Assembly (NCBI GenBank): GCA_022843645.1
Contig: JALHNF010000007.1
Coordinates: 4,701-16,235, forward strand
From: Minisyncoccota bacterium
Lineage (GTDB): Bacteria > Patescibacteriota > Minisyncoccia > Phycocordibacterales > UBA5272
Direction: 5' to 3'
Length of the DNA stretch: 11,535 bases
A program made the translations under genes and the position numbers. Shown here piece by piece: positions 1-5,850 of the stretch (position 1 is its first letter; each line of letters opens with the position of its first letter). Below the pieces are notes generated by a model. That model did not search any database and had not been told where the DNA came from. It saw only the letters and a list, made by a program, of their open reading frames with translations.

Positions 1-605
1 TCCCTGTTTTTCAGAGTATGACAAAGGTTGACATGCGTTTGAAAGCGGTTGACGTGCTCGACCAACGCACCATCACAAAAGACAATATCTCAGTTAATGT
101 AAATGCTGTTTTGTATTACAAAGTTGTTGATGCAAGTAAGGCGATTTTGCAAGTGCAGTATTATCAAAACGCTGTTGAGCAGTTTGCACAGACAACAATG
201 CGAAGCGTGGTGGGTGAAGTGACACTCGACGAGCTTCTTCAGGGGCGAGACAAAATAGCAGAGCGCATACAGTCTATTGTTGGAACAACTGCTGCGGGTT
301 GGGGACTTTCAGTTGAAAATGTAGAGCTCAAAGATATCAGCTTGCCACCAGAAATGGAGCGCACTATCGCAAAGCAGGCGGAAGCAGAACGTGAGAAGCG
401 AGCAGTGATTATTACTTCAGAAGGAGAGCTTGGGGCAGCAAAAAATATGGCAGACGCGGCACGGATTTTGGCCGAGACGCCAGGAGCGCTTCATTTGCGA
501 ACATTACAGTCAATCAACGACATGTCCTCAGATCAGTCAAACACAGTTGTGTACATGGTGCCAGTGGAAGTGTTGAAAGCTTTTGATGGCTTTGCAAAGA
601 AGTAG
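1..605 (+). CDS. SPFH/band 7 (stomatin-like) membrane protein, 5'-truncated
   Basis: The reading frame is open from the left window edge (codons from base 3), so the N-terminal membrane hairpin and true start lie upstream; an internal ATG at 18 is not the start. The visible ~200 residues match the stomatin/slipin part of the SPFH family: a VDMRLKAVDV strand, then TITKDNISVNVNAVLYYKV, DELLQGRDKIAERIQ, and ISLPPEMERTIAKQAEAERE, which leads into the alpha-helical coiled-coil segment typical of the family. The C-terminal part (ETPGALHLRTLQS, then VVYMVPVEVL) also follows the slipin pattern. Such proteins oligomerise on the inner face of the membrane and organise membrane domains or partner proteases. 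No NfeD-like partner gene lies downstream within the window; one could be upstream. The family call is firm, the cellular role is not. Confidence 0.9.
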   Translation, partial: PVFQSMTKVDMRLKAVDVLDQRTITKDNISVNVNAVLYYKVVDASKAILQVQYYQNAVEQFAQTTMRSVVGEVTLDELLQGRDKIAERIQSIVGTTAAGWGLSVENVELKDISLPPEMERTIAKQAEAEREKRAVIITSEGELGAAKNMADAARILAETPGALHLRTLQSINDMSSDQSNTVVYMVPVEVLKAFDGFAKK

Positions 606-662
606 TTTGCACTACAAAGCAGCTTGCGAAAATAACTTTGTAATATAACCTTTCTGATTCCC

Positions 663-673
663 TGGTATATACT
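663..673 (+). promoter_or_regulatory. Candidate -10 region for tlyA, possibly leaderless
   Basis: The bases TGGTATATACT contain overlapping -10-like hexamers (TATATA 666-671 with an upstream TGn, or TATACT 668-673). The ATG at 680 lies only 6 bases after the second hexamer, so a transcript would begin at or next to the start codon. No Shine-Dalgarno sequence precedes the ATG and no convincing -35 box is seen. The site is therefore only a candidate. Confidence 0.35.
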
Positions 674-679
674 GGTACC

Positions 680-1405
680 ATGAAACAGCGTCTTGATCTG
701 GCACTTGTCTCACGCAATCTCACTAAAAGCCGTAATGAGGCACAGGACCGTATTGTACACGGTAAAGTCTTGGTGAATGGAATAGTAGAAAAGAAACCTG
801 CAAAAGAAGTTTCTGATACTGACACGATTCGCGTCACTGAGTATATGCCGTATGTTGGTCGTGGAGGGCTCAAGCTTGAACACGCACTTTCACATTTCAA
901 AATTGGAGTAGAGGGGAACACTATTCTAGATGTCGGCTCTTCGACAGGAGGATTCACCGACTGTTTGTTGCAATGGGGTGCTGCAAAAGTCTATGCGGTT
1001 GATGTTGGCACTTTTCAGATGTCGGATCGTTTGCGTACAGATAAACGGGTGGTTCTCATGGAGCAAACAGACATTCGAAGTGCATCTATTCCAGAATTAG
1101 TTGATGGAATAGTAGTCGATGTTTCTTTCATCTCGCTCTCGAAAGTTTTTCCAAGTTTACAAAAATTTGCCAAGCCAGGAGCATTTTTGATTGCGCTTAT
1201 TAAGCCTCAATTTGAAGTAGGCCAGGCGCTTCTTGGAAAAGGGGGTATTGTGCACGACGAAGTCGCAAGAAAGCAGGTAGTCACGGATGTCCTACAGAGC
1301 GCAACTCAAAGCGGAGTGCACATAAAAGATGTTACTGATTCACCGATTGTAGGCGGCGATGGTAATAAAGAGTTTTTGTTATACGGCGTGTATGAAGTTT
1401 TCTAA
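680..1405 (+). CDS. tlyA: TlyA-family rRNA (cytidine-2'-O)-methyltransferase
   Basis: The protein of 241 residues has the TlyA layout: an N-terminal S4 RNA-binding domain (about 1-60, starting MKQRLDLALVSR) and an FtsJ/RrmJ-type SAM methyltransferase domain (about 62-241). Visible motifs are RGGLKL (61-66), the SAM-binding LDVGSSTGGFTDCLL (83-97), VDVG (107-110), DVSFISL (147-153), LIKPQFE (173-179) and NKEFLL (229-234). K65, D147, K175 and E231 fit the K-D-K-E catalytic tetrad of this fold. TlyA methylates the 2'-OH of cytidines in 16S and/or 23S rRNA, and in mycobacteria its loss gives capreomycin resistance; family members have also been called hemolysins, a legacy name. The length is normal. 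The start is the first ATG, matching the family N-terminus. The gene overlaps the downstream glycosylase gene by 14 bases, suggesting cotranscription. Confidence 0.93.
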   Translation: MKQRLDLALVSRNLTKSRNEAQDRIVHGKVLVNGIVEKKPAKEVSDTDTIRVTEYMPYVGRGGLKLEHALSHFKIGVEGNTILDVGSSTGGFTDCLLQWGAAKVYAVDVGTFQMSDRLRTDKRVVLMEQTDIRSASIPELVDGIVVDVSFISLSKVFPSLQKFAKPGAFLIALIKPQFEVGQALLGKGGIVHDEVARKQVVTDVLQSATQSGVHIKDVTDSPIVGGDGNKEFLLYGVYEVF

Positions 1406-2000
1406 AGAGGAGAGGTTTGAAGCAATGAAAAAAGTTCGTGACGAGCTTGTCTTGTTTACAGAGTCACCACTGTACGAATATAGAACAAAGAATAATTTCT
1501 TTCCTGTGATTGGGGAGGGAAGTCATGATGCGCACATTGTCATTATTGGTGAAGCACCAGGGAAAAACGAAGCGCTCACAGGACGGCCTTTTTGTGGTGC
1601 GTCAGGGAAGTTCTTAGATGAGATGTGCGCACATATTGGGCTCGCACGAAAAGATGTCTATGTTACAAACATTGTCAAAGACAGGCCGGAAGATAATAGA
1701 GATCCATCACAAGAAGAAATAGATGCGTATGGTCCATTTTTAGATCGCCAACTTGAGATCATTCGGCCCAAGGTGATTGCAACACTAGGGAGATTCTCAA
1801 TGGTTTACATTATGGAAAAGCTCGGTCTTTCGGGGGAGATTCAGCCTATCTCCGCACTCCATGGCAAGGTGTTATATGGAAAACTTCCGTATGGGGATGT
1901 GGCACTCGTCGCACTCTATCATCCCGCAGTTGCGCTTTATAATGGCAGTATGCGCGACACACTCAAAAAAGATTTTGAAAGTTTGAAACAGTTTATCTAG
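1392..2000 (+). CDS. Family 4-like uracil-DNA glycosylase lacking the Fe-S cysteines
   Basis: The protein (202 residues from the ATG at 1392) removes uracil from DNA to start base excision repair, by family. It shows GEAPG (53-57) followed by TGRPFCGASGKFLDEM, then VYVTNIVKDRP (90-99), NRDPSQEEI (102-110) and the HPA motif with H177, in the order of family 4/5 UDGs. E54 and H177 sit where active-site residues are expected. Known family 4 enzymes hold a [4Fe-4S] cluster through four Cys; here the equivalent positions are F22, S25, D97 and Y113. The two Cys in the body (68, 79) are elsewhere. An alternative ATG at 1425 (191 residues) has a purine-rich AGAGGAGAGG 9 bases upstream and may be the real start; an extension back to 1359 lies inside tlyA and looks spurious. 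The fold call is strong; activity is unproven. Confidence 0.88.
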   Translation: MKFSKEERFEAMKKVRDELVLFTESPLYEYRTKNNFFPVIGEGSHDAHIVIIGEAPGKNEALTGRPFCGASGKFLDEMCAHIGLARKDVYVTNIVKDRPEDNRDPSQEEIDAYGPFLDRQLEIIRPKVIATLGRFSMVYIMEKLGLSGEIQPISALHGKVLYGKLPYGDVALVALYHPAVALYNGSMRDTLKKDFESLKQFI

Positions 2001-2037
2001 AAAAAAAGCTTTTTTTGTGTTACTTTTTAAAAAAGTA
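2001..2037 (+). terminator. Two AT-rich palindromes, possible weak terminator of the tlyA-UDG transcript
   Basis: Immediately after the UDG stop codon lies a perfect 16-base palindrome (seven A, GC, seven T; 2001-2016), followed by a second AT-rich palindrome (2021-2037). The first could form only a short loopless hairpin but ends in a T tract, as at an intrinsic terminator. The second could equally be an AT-rich upstream element for the tRNA gene that starts at 2040. Confidence 0.3.
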
Positions 2038-2039
2038 TT

Positions 2040-2115
2040 GCCGTTGTAGCTCAGATGGTAGAGCAACTCCATGGTAAGGAGTAGGTCGCCGGTTCGATTC
2101 CGGCCAATGGCTCCA
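2040..2115 (+). tRNA. tRNA-Thr (anticodon GGU)
   Basis: The full cloverleaf can be drawn by hand. The acceptor stem GCCGTTG pairs with CAATGGC (one G-U pair), the D stem is GCTC/GAGC, the anticodon stem ACTCC/GGAGT closes a 7-base loop ATGGTAA with anticodon GGT, and the T stem GCCGG/CCGGC closes TTCGATT. The CCA end is encoded (2113-2115). The GGT anticodon and the G1-C72 and C2-G71 pairs agree with threonine identity. The discriminator base is T (U73); bacterial tRNA-Thr of the E. coli type has A73. The gene stands alone between the UDG gene and the surface-protein locus, with no intron. Confidence 0.96.
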
Positions 2116-2139
2116 GAAAGAAATTTTTCAAAAGAAAAT

Positions 2140-2160
2140 AAGTTTTGCCTGTGAAAACTT
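2140..2160 (+). repeat. Inverted repeat after tRNA-Thr, possible weak terminator
   Basis: The arms AAGTTTT (2140-2146) and AAAACTT (2154-2160) are perfect complements around a 7-base loop. The stem is AT-rich, and the nearest T run (from 2169) is 8 bases further on, so as an intrinsic terminator it would be weak. It lies between the tRNA and the next promoter, where a terminator would be expected. Confidence 0.3.
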
Positions 2161-2181
2161 GTTAGCACTTTTTGTTCAGGG

Positions 2182-2190
2182 TGATATAAT
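2182..2190 (+). promoter_or_regulatory. Extended -10 promoter for the tail-fibre-like gene
   Basis: TGATATAAT is a perfect extended -10 element (TGn followed by consensus TATAAT at 2185-2190), 20 bases before the ATG at 2211. Transcription would start near 2197, leaving a leader of about 14 bases without a clear Shine-Dalgarno sequence. A TTGTTA at 2159-2164 is spaced 20 bases away, too far for an ideal -35, but extended -10 promoters need little -35 contact. It probably opens the surface locus. Confidence 0.55.
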
Positions 2191-2210
2191 TAAAAAAATA
2201 TCCAAAAAGC

Positions 2211-3731
2211 ATGAGCAAGATTATAGAAAAAATCAATCTAATCTCAAGTACAAATAAAGTACTTAGCTTGTTTTTGTTCATAGCAATCTCATTTTCTGTA
2301 ATCAGCATTGTGTTTGCTGTAACTCCAAACCCAGGTCATGACTTTACTGCCATAGGGGGAGGTGCTGTACAAGGCGACATCTTGTATGGATCAGGTGCAG
2401 ATACCCTTTCAGCCCTTCCTAAAAGTACCACTGCAACTCGATACCTTTCAAATACTGGAGTATCAAATAATCCTGCATGGGCACAGGTTGACTTAACAAA
2501 TGGAGTGACAGGTGACCTTCCCTTTGCAAATTTAACGCAGGGCTCCGCACTGTCGGTTCTTGGAGTAACAGGAAATGCTACGGCCGATAATGCAAGTATT
2601 GTGGCTGGAAGTGATCATCAGGTATTGCGTAGAAATGGCACATCCCTTGGGTTTGGGGCCTTAAACCTTGGAAGTTCAAACGCAGTTGCGGGCAATCTTC
2701 CGGTGGCAAACCTAAATAGTGGTACCGGTGCTAGTGCGAGTACATTCTGGAGAGGTGATGGTACATGGGCGACGCCTGCTGGAGGCTCTCCTGGAGGCTC
2801 TGACACGCAAGTCCAATACAATAATAGTGGCGTGTTTGGTGGTGCTAGTAAGGTGTCTATAAACAGCAACGGCTCGCTTGTTTTGGCACTTGATTCTTCG
2901 CCAGCAACACCAAGTGCAGATACTGTTGGTTTGTTTGGCCGTAGTATTGCCAATAGAATGCTCCCGGCTATTATTGGTCCTTCTGGGCTGGATACGTCAC
3001 TTCAGCCACTCTTGGCGCGTAATAAAGTTGCCTACTGGAGTCCGCCAGGTAATGCGAACACTGTGCCGGGGATATTGGGCATCGCTGCGTTTTCCGCCCA
3101 AGGCACTGCTACTGCAAGAAATGTGGCTACTACAAACCTAGCTACCCGTATGCGTAGACTCGGCTACGTGTCTGCCACGACCGCAGGATCATTTGCTGGT
3201 GCGCGCATTGCTGCCGCACAGTTCAGTGCGGGTGCTGGGCCTGGGTTAGGCGGTTTTTTCCTTGTTGAGAGATTTGTGGAGAGTGATCCAGCCCCAGTCT
3301 CAGGCAGGAGAGCGTTTGCTGGTATGAGAAACTCGACTACAGCACCTACAAACGTAGAGCCAAATACACTCACAAATACAATTGGTATTTGCCAGCTTTC
3401 ATCTGATGCCACGCAGTGGTATGTGTGTTATGGGGGAAGTGCGGCACAGACTGCCATTGCGCTTGGCACTGCTCTTGGTGCTCCTGCTGGAAACTCAACT
3501 ACCGCATGGGAGCTTGCAATATTTAGTCCGCCATCGCCTACGAATACGTTTCATATATTAGTAACCAATCTCACCACTGGAGTGACTGCCTCACAAACAC
3601 TCACAGGAAGTGCAACTGTCATTCCCCAGTCAACAACGCTCCTCGGGTGGCAACACTGGGTTACTAATAATGCTACTGCTTTGGCTGTTGGTGTTGACAT
3701 TGCGTCTTTGTATATAGAGACTGATTATTAG
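2211..3731 (+). CDS. Secreted protein with phage tail-fibre-like repeats and C-terminal domain
   Basis: The protein of 506 residues starts with a signal sequence or signal anchor (hydrophobic 18-36, possible cleavage after SIVFA). Residues 50-215 are Gly/Ser/Asn-rich and carry tail-fibre-type repeats: GDLPFANL (101-108) and GNLPVANL (161-168), GTGASASTFWRGDGTWATP (171-189) and SDTQVQYNNSGVFGGAS (197-213), motifs I associate with phage tail fibres and related trimeric fibres. The C-terminal ~240 residues (AYWSPPGNANTVPG, RLGYVSATTAGS, GLGGFFLVERF, ending ALAVGVDIASLYIETDY) resemble a receptor-binding end domain of phage tail proteins. A hand-visible 12-base tandem duplication near 2780-2803 encodes GGSPGGSD. 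No other phage genes are present, so I infer a cell-surface adhesin assembled from phage fibre parts rather than a virion protein. The resemblance is from memory of these families. Confidence 0.75.
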   Translation: MSKIIEKINLISSTNKVLSLFLFIAISFSVISIVFAVTPNPGHDFTAIGGGAVQGDILYGSGADTLSALPKSTTATRYLSNTGVSNNPAWAQVDLTNGVTGDLPFANLTQGSALSVLGVTGNATADNASIVAGSDHQVLRRNGTSLGFGALNLGSSNAVAGNLPVANLNSGTGASASTFWRGDGTWATPAGGSPGGSDTQVQYNNSGVFGGASKVSINSNGSLVLALDSSPATPSADTVGLFGRSIANRMLPAIIGPSGLDTSLQPLLARNKVAYWSPPGNANTVPGILGIAAFSAQGTATARNVATTNLATRMRRLGYVSATTAGSFAGARIAAAQFSAGAGPGLGGFFLVERFVESDPAPVSGRRAFAGMRNSTTAPTNVEPNTLTNTIGICQLSSDATQWYVCYGGSAAQTAIALGTALGAPAGNSTTAWELAIFSPPSPTNTFHILVTNLTTGVTASQTLTGSATVIPQSTTLLGWQHWVTNNATALAVGVDIASLYIETDY

Positions 3732-3740
3732 CATGTGCGT

Positions 3741-4748
3741 ATGATTATAAAAAAACCTGTTGAAGATATACGTCCACCGAGCTACGCTAAGCGTGAAATG
3801 AGGCTGAATTTTGTATCGAAGCTTAATATAGAAGACAGTAGGATAACCGGTCGCTCTCGACAAAGGAATTTCGCAATGCAGATCTATATTGTTCTTTTAT
3901 TTTTTATTTCACTGAGTCTCATGCCTTTTGTGCCTCAGTTTATTTCTCATGTGTATGCTCAAACCACGGAGATTATTACCAAAGGAAATTATCAGATAAA
4001 AGTTTTTATAGAGAATTCAGATACAATAGAGGCGGTGGTAAATAATTGGTTGGCAAGTCAAGAAAATATTATTGTTGATCAAATAAAAGCAAATAACTCC
4101 ACTGGTAATTTTACTGTGGTTATCCGATATCATTCAGGAGGGTCTGGTACGGTGCCAACACGTATAAAGTTTTTTAATACGAGCACCATCACCAGTATAC
4201 CGAGAGATGGCAGTGAATCTGACATATGGAATCAAGACTCTATTTCTATTTTTAGTTCGGAACACAACATACAGTTTGTTGATATGCTTACAGGCAATGG
4301 GCCTTGGGATATGTTTGTTGTGTACGATGATGGAGAGAGTCTCGCGAGCAAAAAAAATTTGTTAAGCGAATCTATTGAAAGTGTTTTAGATGATCAGTCA
4401 ACCTCTACGTCAACTGAATCAATACCGTCTAGTTTAGATAAAGACCAGATAACCACTGCCTTAATAGAGGGAGCTTTAGTTTCTGTGACGAAAGACGAAA
4501 CTACAGAGAGCGTAGGAAATCCTTCACCGCAAACAGCCCCAGCCTCCGAAGTAGATGCTGGTATAGTGGAGACAGTAATAGAAACAGTTTCTAAGATCAT
4601 TAACGTAGATGACTCCATACAAGCTACCCCGGCATCTCAGACATCATCTGCTCAAGACTCTGGAATAGTCTCTGAGGCTATTACAGAAACACTGCCTCTG
4701 TTTGAAAATGTAAATACAAATGGCACAATTACTACCACTACATTTTAA
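3741..4748 (+). CDS. Unknown exported protein with acidic Ser/Thr-rich C-terminal tail
   Basis: I do not recognise this family. From the ATG at 3741 it has 335 residues; a GTG at 3735 in the same frame is also possible. A charged N-terminus of about 45 residues (KKPVEDIRPPS, then RSRQRNFA) precedes a hydrophobic segment (about 46-64) and a possible cleavage site after SHVYA. The next ~150 residues look folded and Asn/Ile-rich. From about residue 215 to the end the chain is low-complexity, acidic and Ser/Thr-rich, with repeated short amphipathic stretches (SESIESVLDD, AGIVETVIETV, SGIVSEAITET), as in a flexible stalk. It starts 9 bases after the tail-fibre-like gene and overlaps the next gene, so it belongs to the surface locus. 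The real start may be the ATG at 3876, which has AAAGGA 8 bases upstream. Confidence 0.7.
   Translation: MIIKKPVEDIRPPSYAKREMRLNFVSKLNIEDSRITGRSRQRNFAMQIYIVLLFFISLSLMPFVPQFISHVYAQTTEIITKGNYQIKVFIENSDTIEAVVNNWLASQENIIVDQIKANNSTGNFTVVIRYHSGGSGTVPTRIKFFNTSTITSIPRDGSESDIWNQDSISIFSSEHNIQFVDMLTGNGPWDMFVVYDDGESLASKKNLLSESIESVLDDQSTSTSTESIPSSLDKDQITTALIEGALVSVTKDETTESVGNPSPQTAPASEVDAGIVETVIETVSKIINVDDSIQATPASQTSSAQDSGIVSEAITETLPLFENVNTNGTITTTTF
3862..3867 (+). promoter_or_regulatory. Shine-Dalgarno-like AAAGGA marking an alternative start at 3876
   Basis: AAAGGA sits 8 bases before an in-frame ATG at 3876, from which the protein would begin directly with its hydrophobic signal sequence. Few genes in this window have such a site. 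Against it, the frame is open for another 45 codons upstream and that stretch supplies the positively charged region a signal sequence needs. Confidence 0.3.
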
Positions 4749-5730
4749 TGTGACGCAAAGGAAGATTGTTTGTTTTCTAGTGGCAGCTTTCTTTCTTGTG
4801 CTCCCTGTTGCTCGTGTTGCTTATGCGGGAACACTGTCTTGTTCTGTGACCACTGCCGCCGCGTGTACAGGTACCGTGATCTGGCGAATGTCTGCATCAA
4901 CTAATGCGCACGCCGAACTCCCTGACCAGTCAACCGCTGCCTATGCAAATAACGTTGTGTGTTGTACTGGAGTCACAGGGCTTGGGAATCTCTGTTCGGG
5001 TACTTTTGCGACGGCGTTAAAATTATCAGGAGCAACTAACGCACATGTTGAACAAAATACCCAAGTAAATTATGTAAACAATGCCTGCCTTTCGGTTCCT
5101 TCTGGTGGTAGTGTATCAGTGGGGTATCAAGCAGCTAATTGTTTTGGGTTTGACACTACACTTGGCTCGATGACGGGAGTTACCAATGCTCACGTCGGAG
5201 ATGGTAGTGCGTATACTACAAAAATATGTGCAACTGCCTCGGGCGGGTCCCAATCTCTTACATTTAGTATTTCAGACAACTCAATTGGTTTCGGCACTCT
5301 CTCGGCATCAGCTGCACGCTATGCAACAGGTGATACCGCAGGCTCTGCTACTGAAGTAGAGGCTCACACGATCACCGCTTCAACCAATGCATCAAATGGC
5401 TACAGTATCACTATAAACGGCAACACCCTTACCGCTAACACACAGACAATTACCGCTATTGGCTCATCAAATACCTCTCCAAGTATTGGAACAGAGCAGT
5501 TTGGACTCAGGGCAACTGCATCTGGCGGGAATGGGTCAGTTGTCACGCCGTATGCAGCTTCTGGCTTTGCGTTTGATACTGCTGCTTTTCCTGATCAAAT
5601 TGCATTTGATCCTGACGGAGACAATGTAAGCACCACATACTCAGTGAGGTACCTAGGGAATATATCAGCAAATACTGAAGCTGAAAGCTACGGGGCAACA
5701 CTGACGTATGTTATTACTGCAGGTTTTTGA
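4720..5730 (+). CDS. Secreted Cys-rich TNAH-repeat protein with shared C-terminal beta domain
   Basis: The protein has 336 residues from the ATG at 4720, overlapping the preceding gene by 29 bases. A GTG at 4750, two bases after that gene's stop, would give a cleaner signal peptide (TQRKIVCFLVAAFFLVLP, cleaved after VAYA at residue 36) and may be the true start. The mature N-terminal half (37-178) has three TNAH repeats (61-64, 106-109, 155-158), each followed 11-17 residues later by Tyr, then Asn or Thr and Cys, with eight Cys in all. That suggests disulfide-linked modules exported to an oxidising place. Residues 180-336 (LTFSISDNSIGFGTL onward) are a beta-rich domain shared with the next gene's product; it ends TLTYVITAGF. 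By position and pattern it resembles a WxL-type surface domain, but no Trp is present in it. It is probably a surface or fibre subunit; the exact role is unknown. Confidence 0.78.
   Translation: MAQLLPLHFNVTQRKIVCFLVAAFFLVLPVARVAYAGTLSCSVTTAAACTGTVIWRMSASTNAHAELPDQSTAAYANNVVCCTGVTGLGNLCSGTFATALKLSGATNAHVEQNTQVNYVNNACLSVPSGGSVSVGYQAANCFGFDTTLGSMTGVTNAHVGDGSAYTTKICATASGGSQSLTFSISDNSIGFGTLSASAARYATGDTAGSATEVEAHTITASTNASNGYSITINGNTLTANTQTITAIGSSNTSPSIGTEQFGLRATASGGNGSVVTPYAASGFAFDTAAFPDQIAFDPDGDNVSTTYSVRYLGNISANTEAESYGATLTYVITAGF
5548..5605 (+). repeat. 58-base exact direct repeat, copy 1
   Basis: These 58 bases are identical to 6793-6850 in the next gene. They encode the PYAASGFAFDTA...DQIA part of the shared C-terminal domain. 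Flanking regions of the two domains have drifted at many synonymous and non-synonymous sites, so the perfect tract stands out. Confidence 0.95.
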
Positions 5731-5748
5731 GTTGTACACAGGAAGCCA

Positions 5749-5777
5749 TTCACAGAGTCCTTAGAATTGTATATAAT
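5749..5777 (+). promoter_or_regulatory. Sigma70-type promoter upstream of the second beta-domain gene
   Basis: TTCACA (5749-5754, one mismatch to TTGACA) and a perfect TATAAT (5772-5777) are separated by the ideal 17 bases. Transcription would begin near 5784, giving a leader of about 66 AT-rich bases before the ATG at 5851. A second TATAAT at 5796-5801 lacks a good -35. This is the best promoter in the window and splits the surface locus into two transcription units. Confidence 0.7.
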
Positions 5778-5850
5778 CAATCTATCTCTATCCTTTATAA
5801 TATATATACAAAAAAGTTTAAGATAATTTAAAAAATATTGTGTTCAAAAT

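Noticed and set aside
613..642. TACAAAG/CTTTGTA inverted repeat after the SPFH gene
   Set aside because: A 7-base AT-rich stem with a 16-base loop and no following T tract is too weak to call a terminator.
514..957. Minus-strand open frame of 147 codons
   Set aside because: It covers the ends of the SPFH gene and tlyA, both well supported, and shows no recognisable motif.
1359..1391. N-terminal extension of the glycosylase
   Set aside because: The extra residues lie wholly within the tlyA reading frame, have no ribosome-binding site and go beyond the usual family start.
1872..2168. Minus-strand open frame of 98 codons across the tRNA
   Set aside because: Its middle reads GRNRTGDLLLTMELLYHLS, the well-known spurious translation of an antisense tRNA-Thr gene; it also overlaps the UDG gene.
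2211..3731. Interpretation as a prophage tail fibre gene
   Set aside because: There is a signal sequence, no other phage gene, and only surface-protein neighbours.
5731..5850. Riboswitch or structured leader RNA
   Set aside because: The leader is AT-rich and I could find no extended conserved stem or terminator/antiterminator pair.
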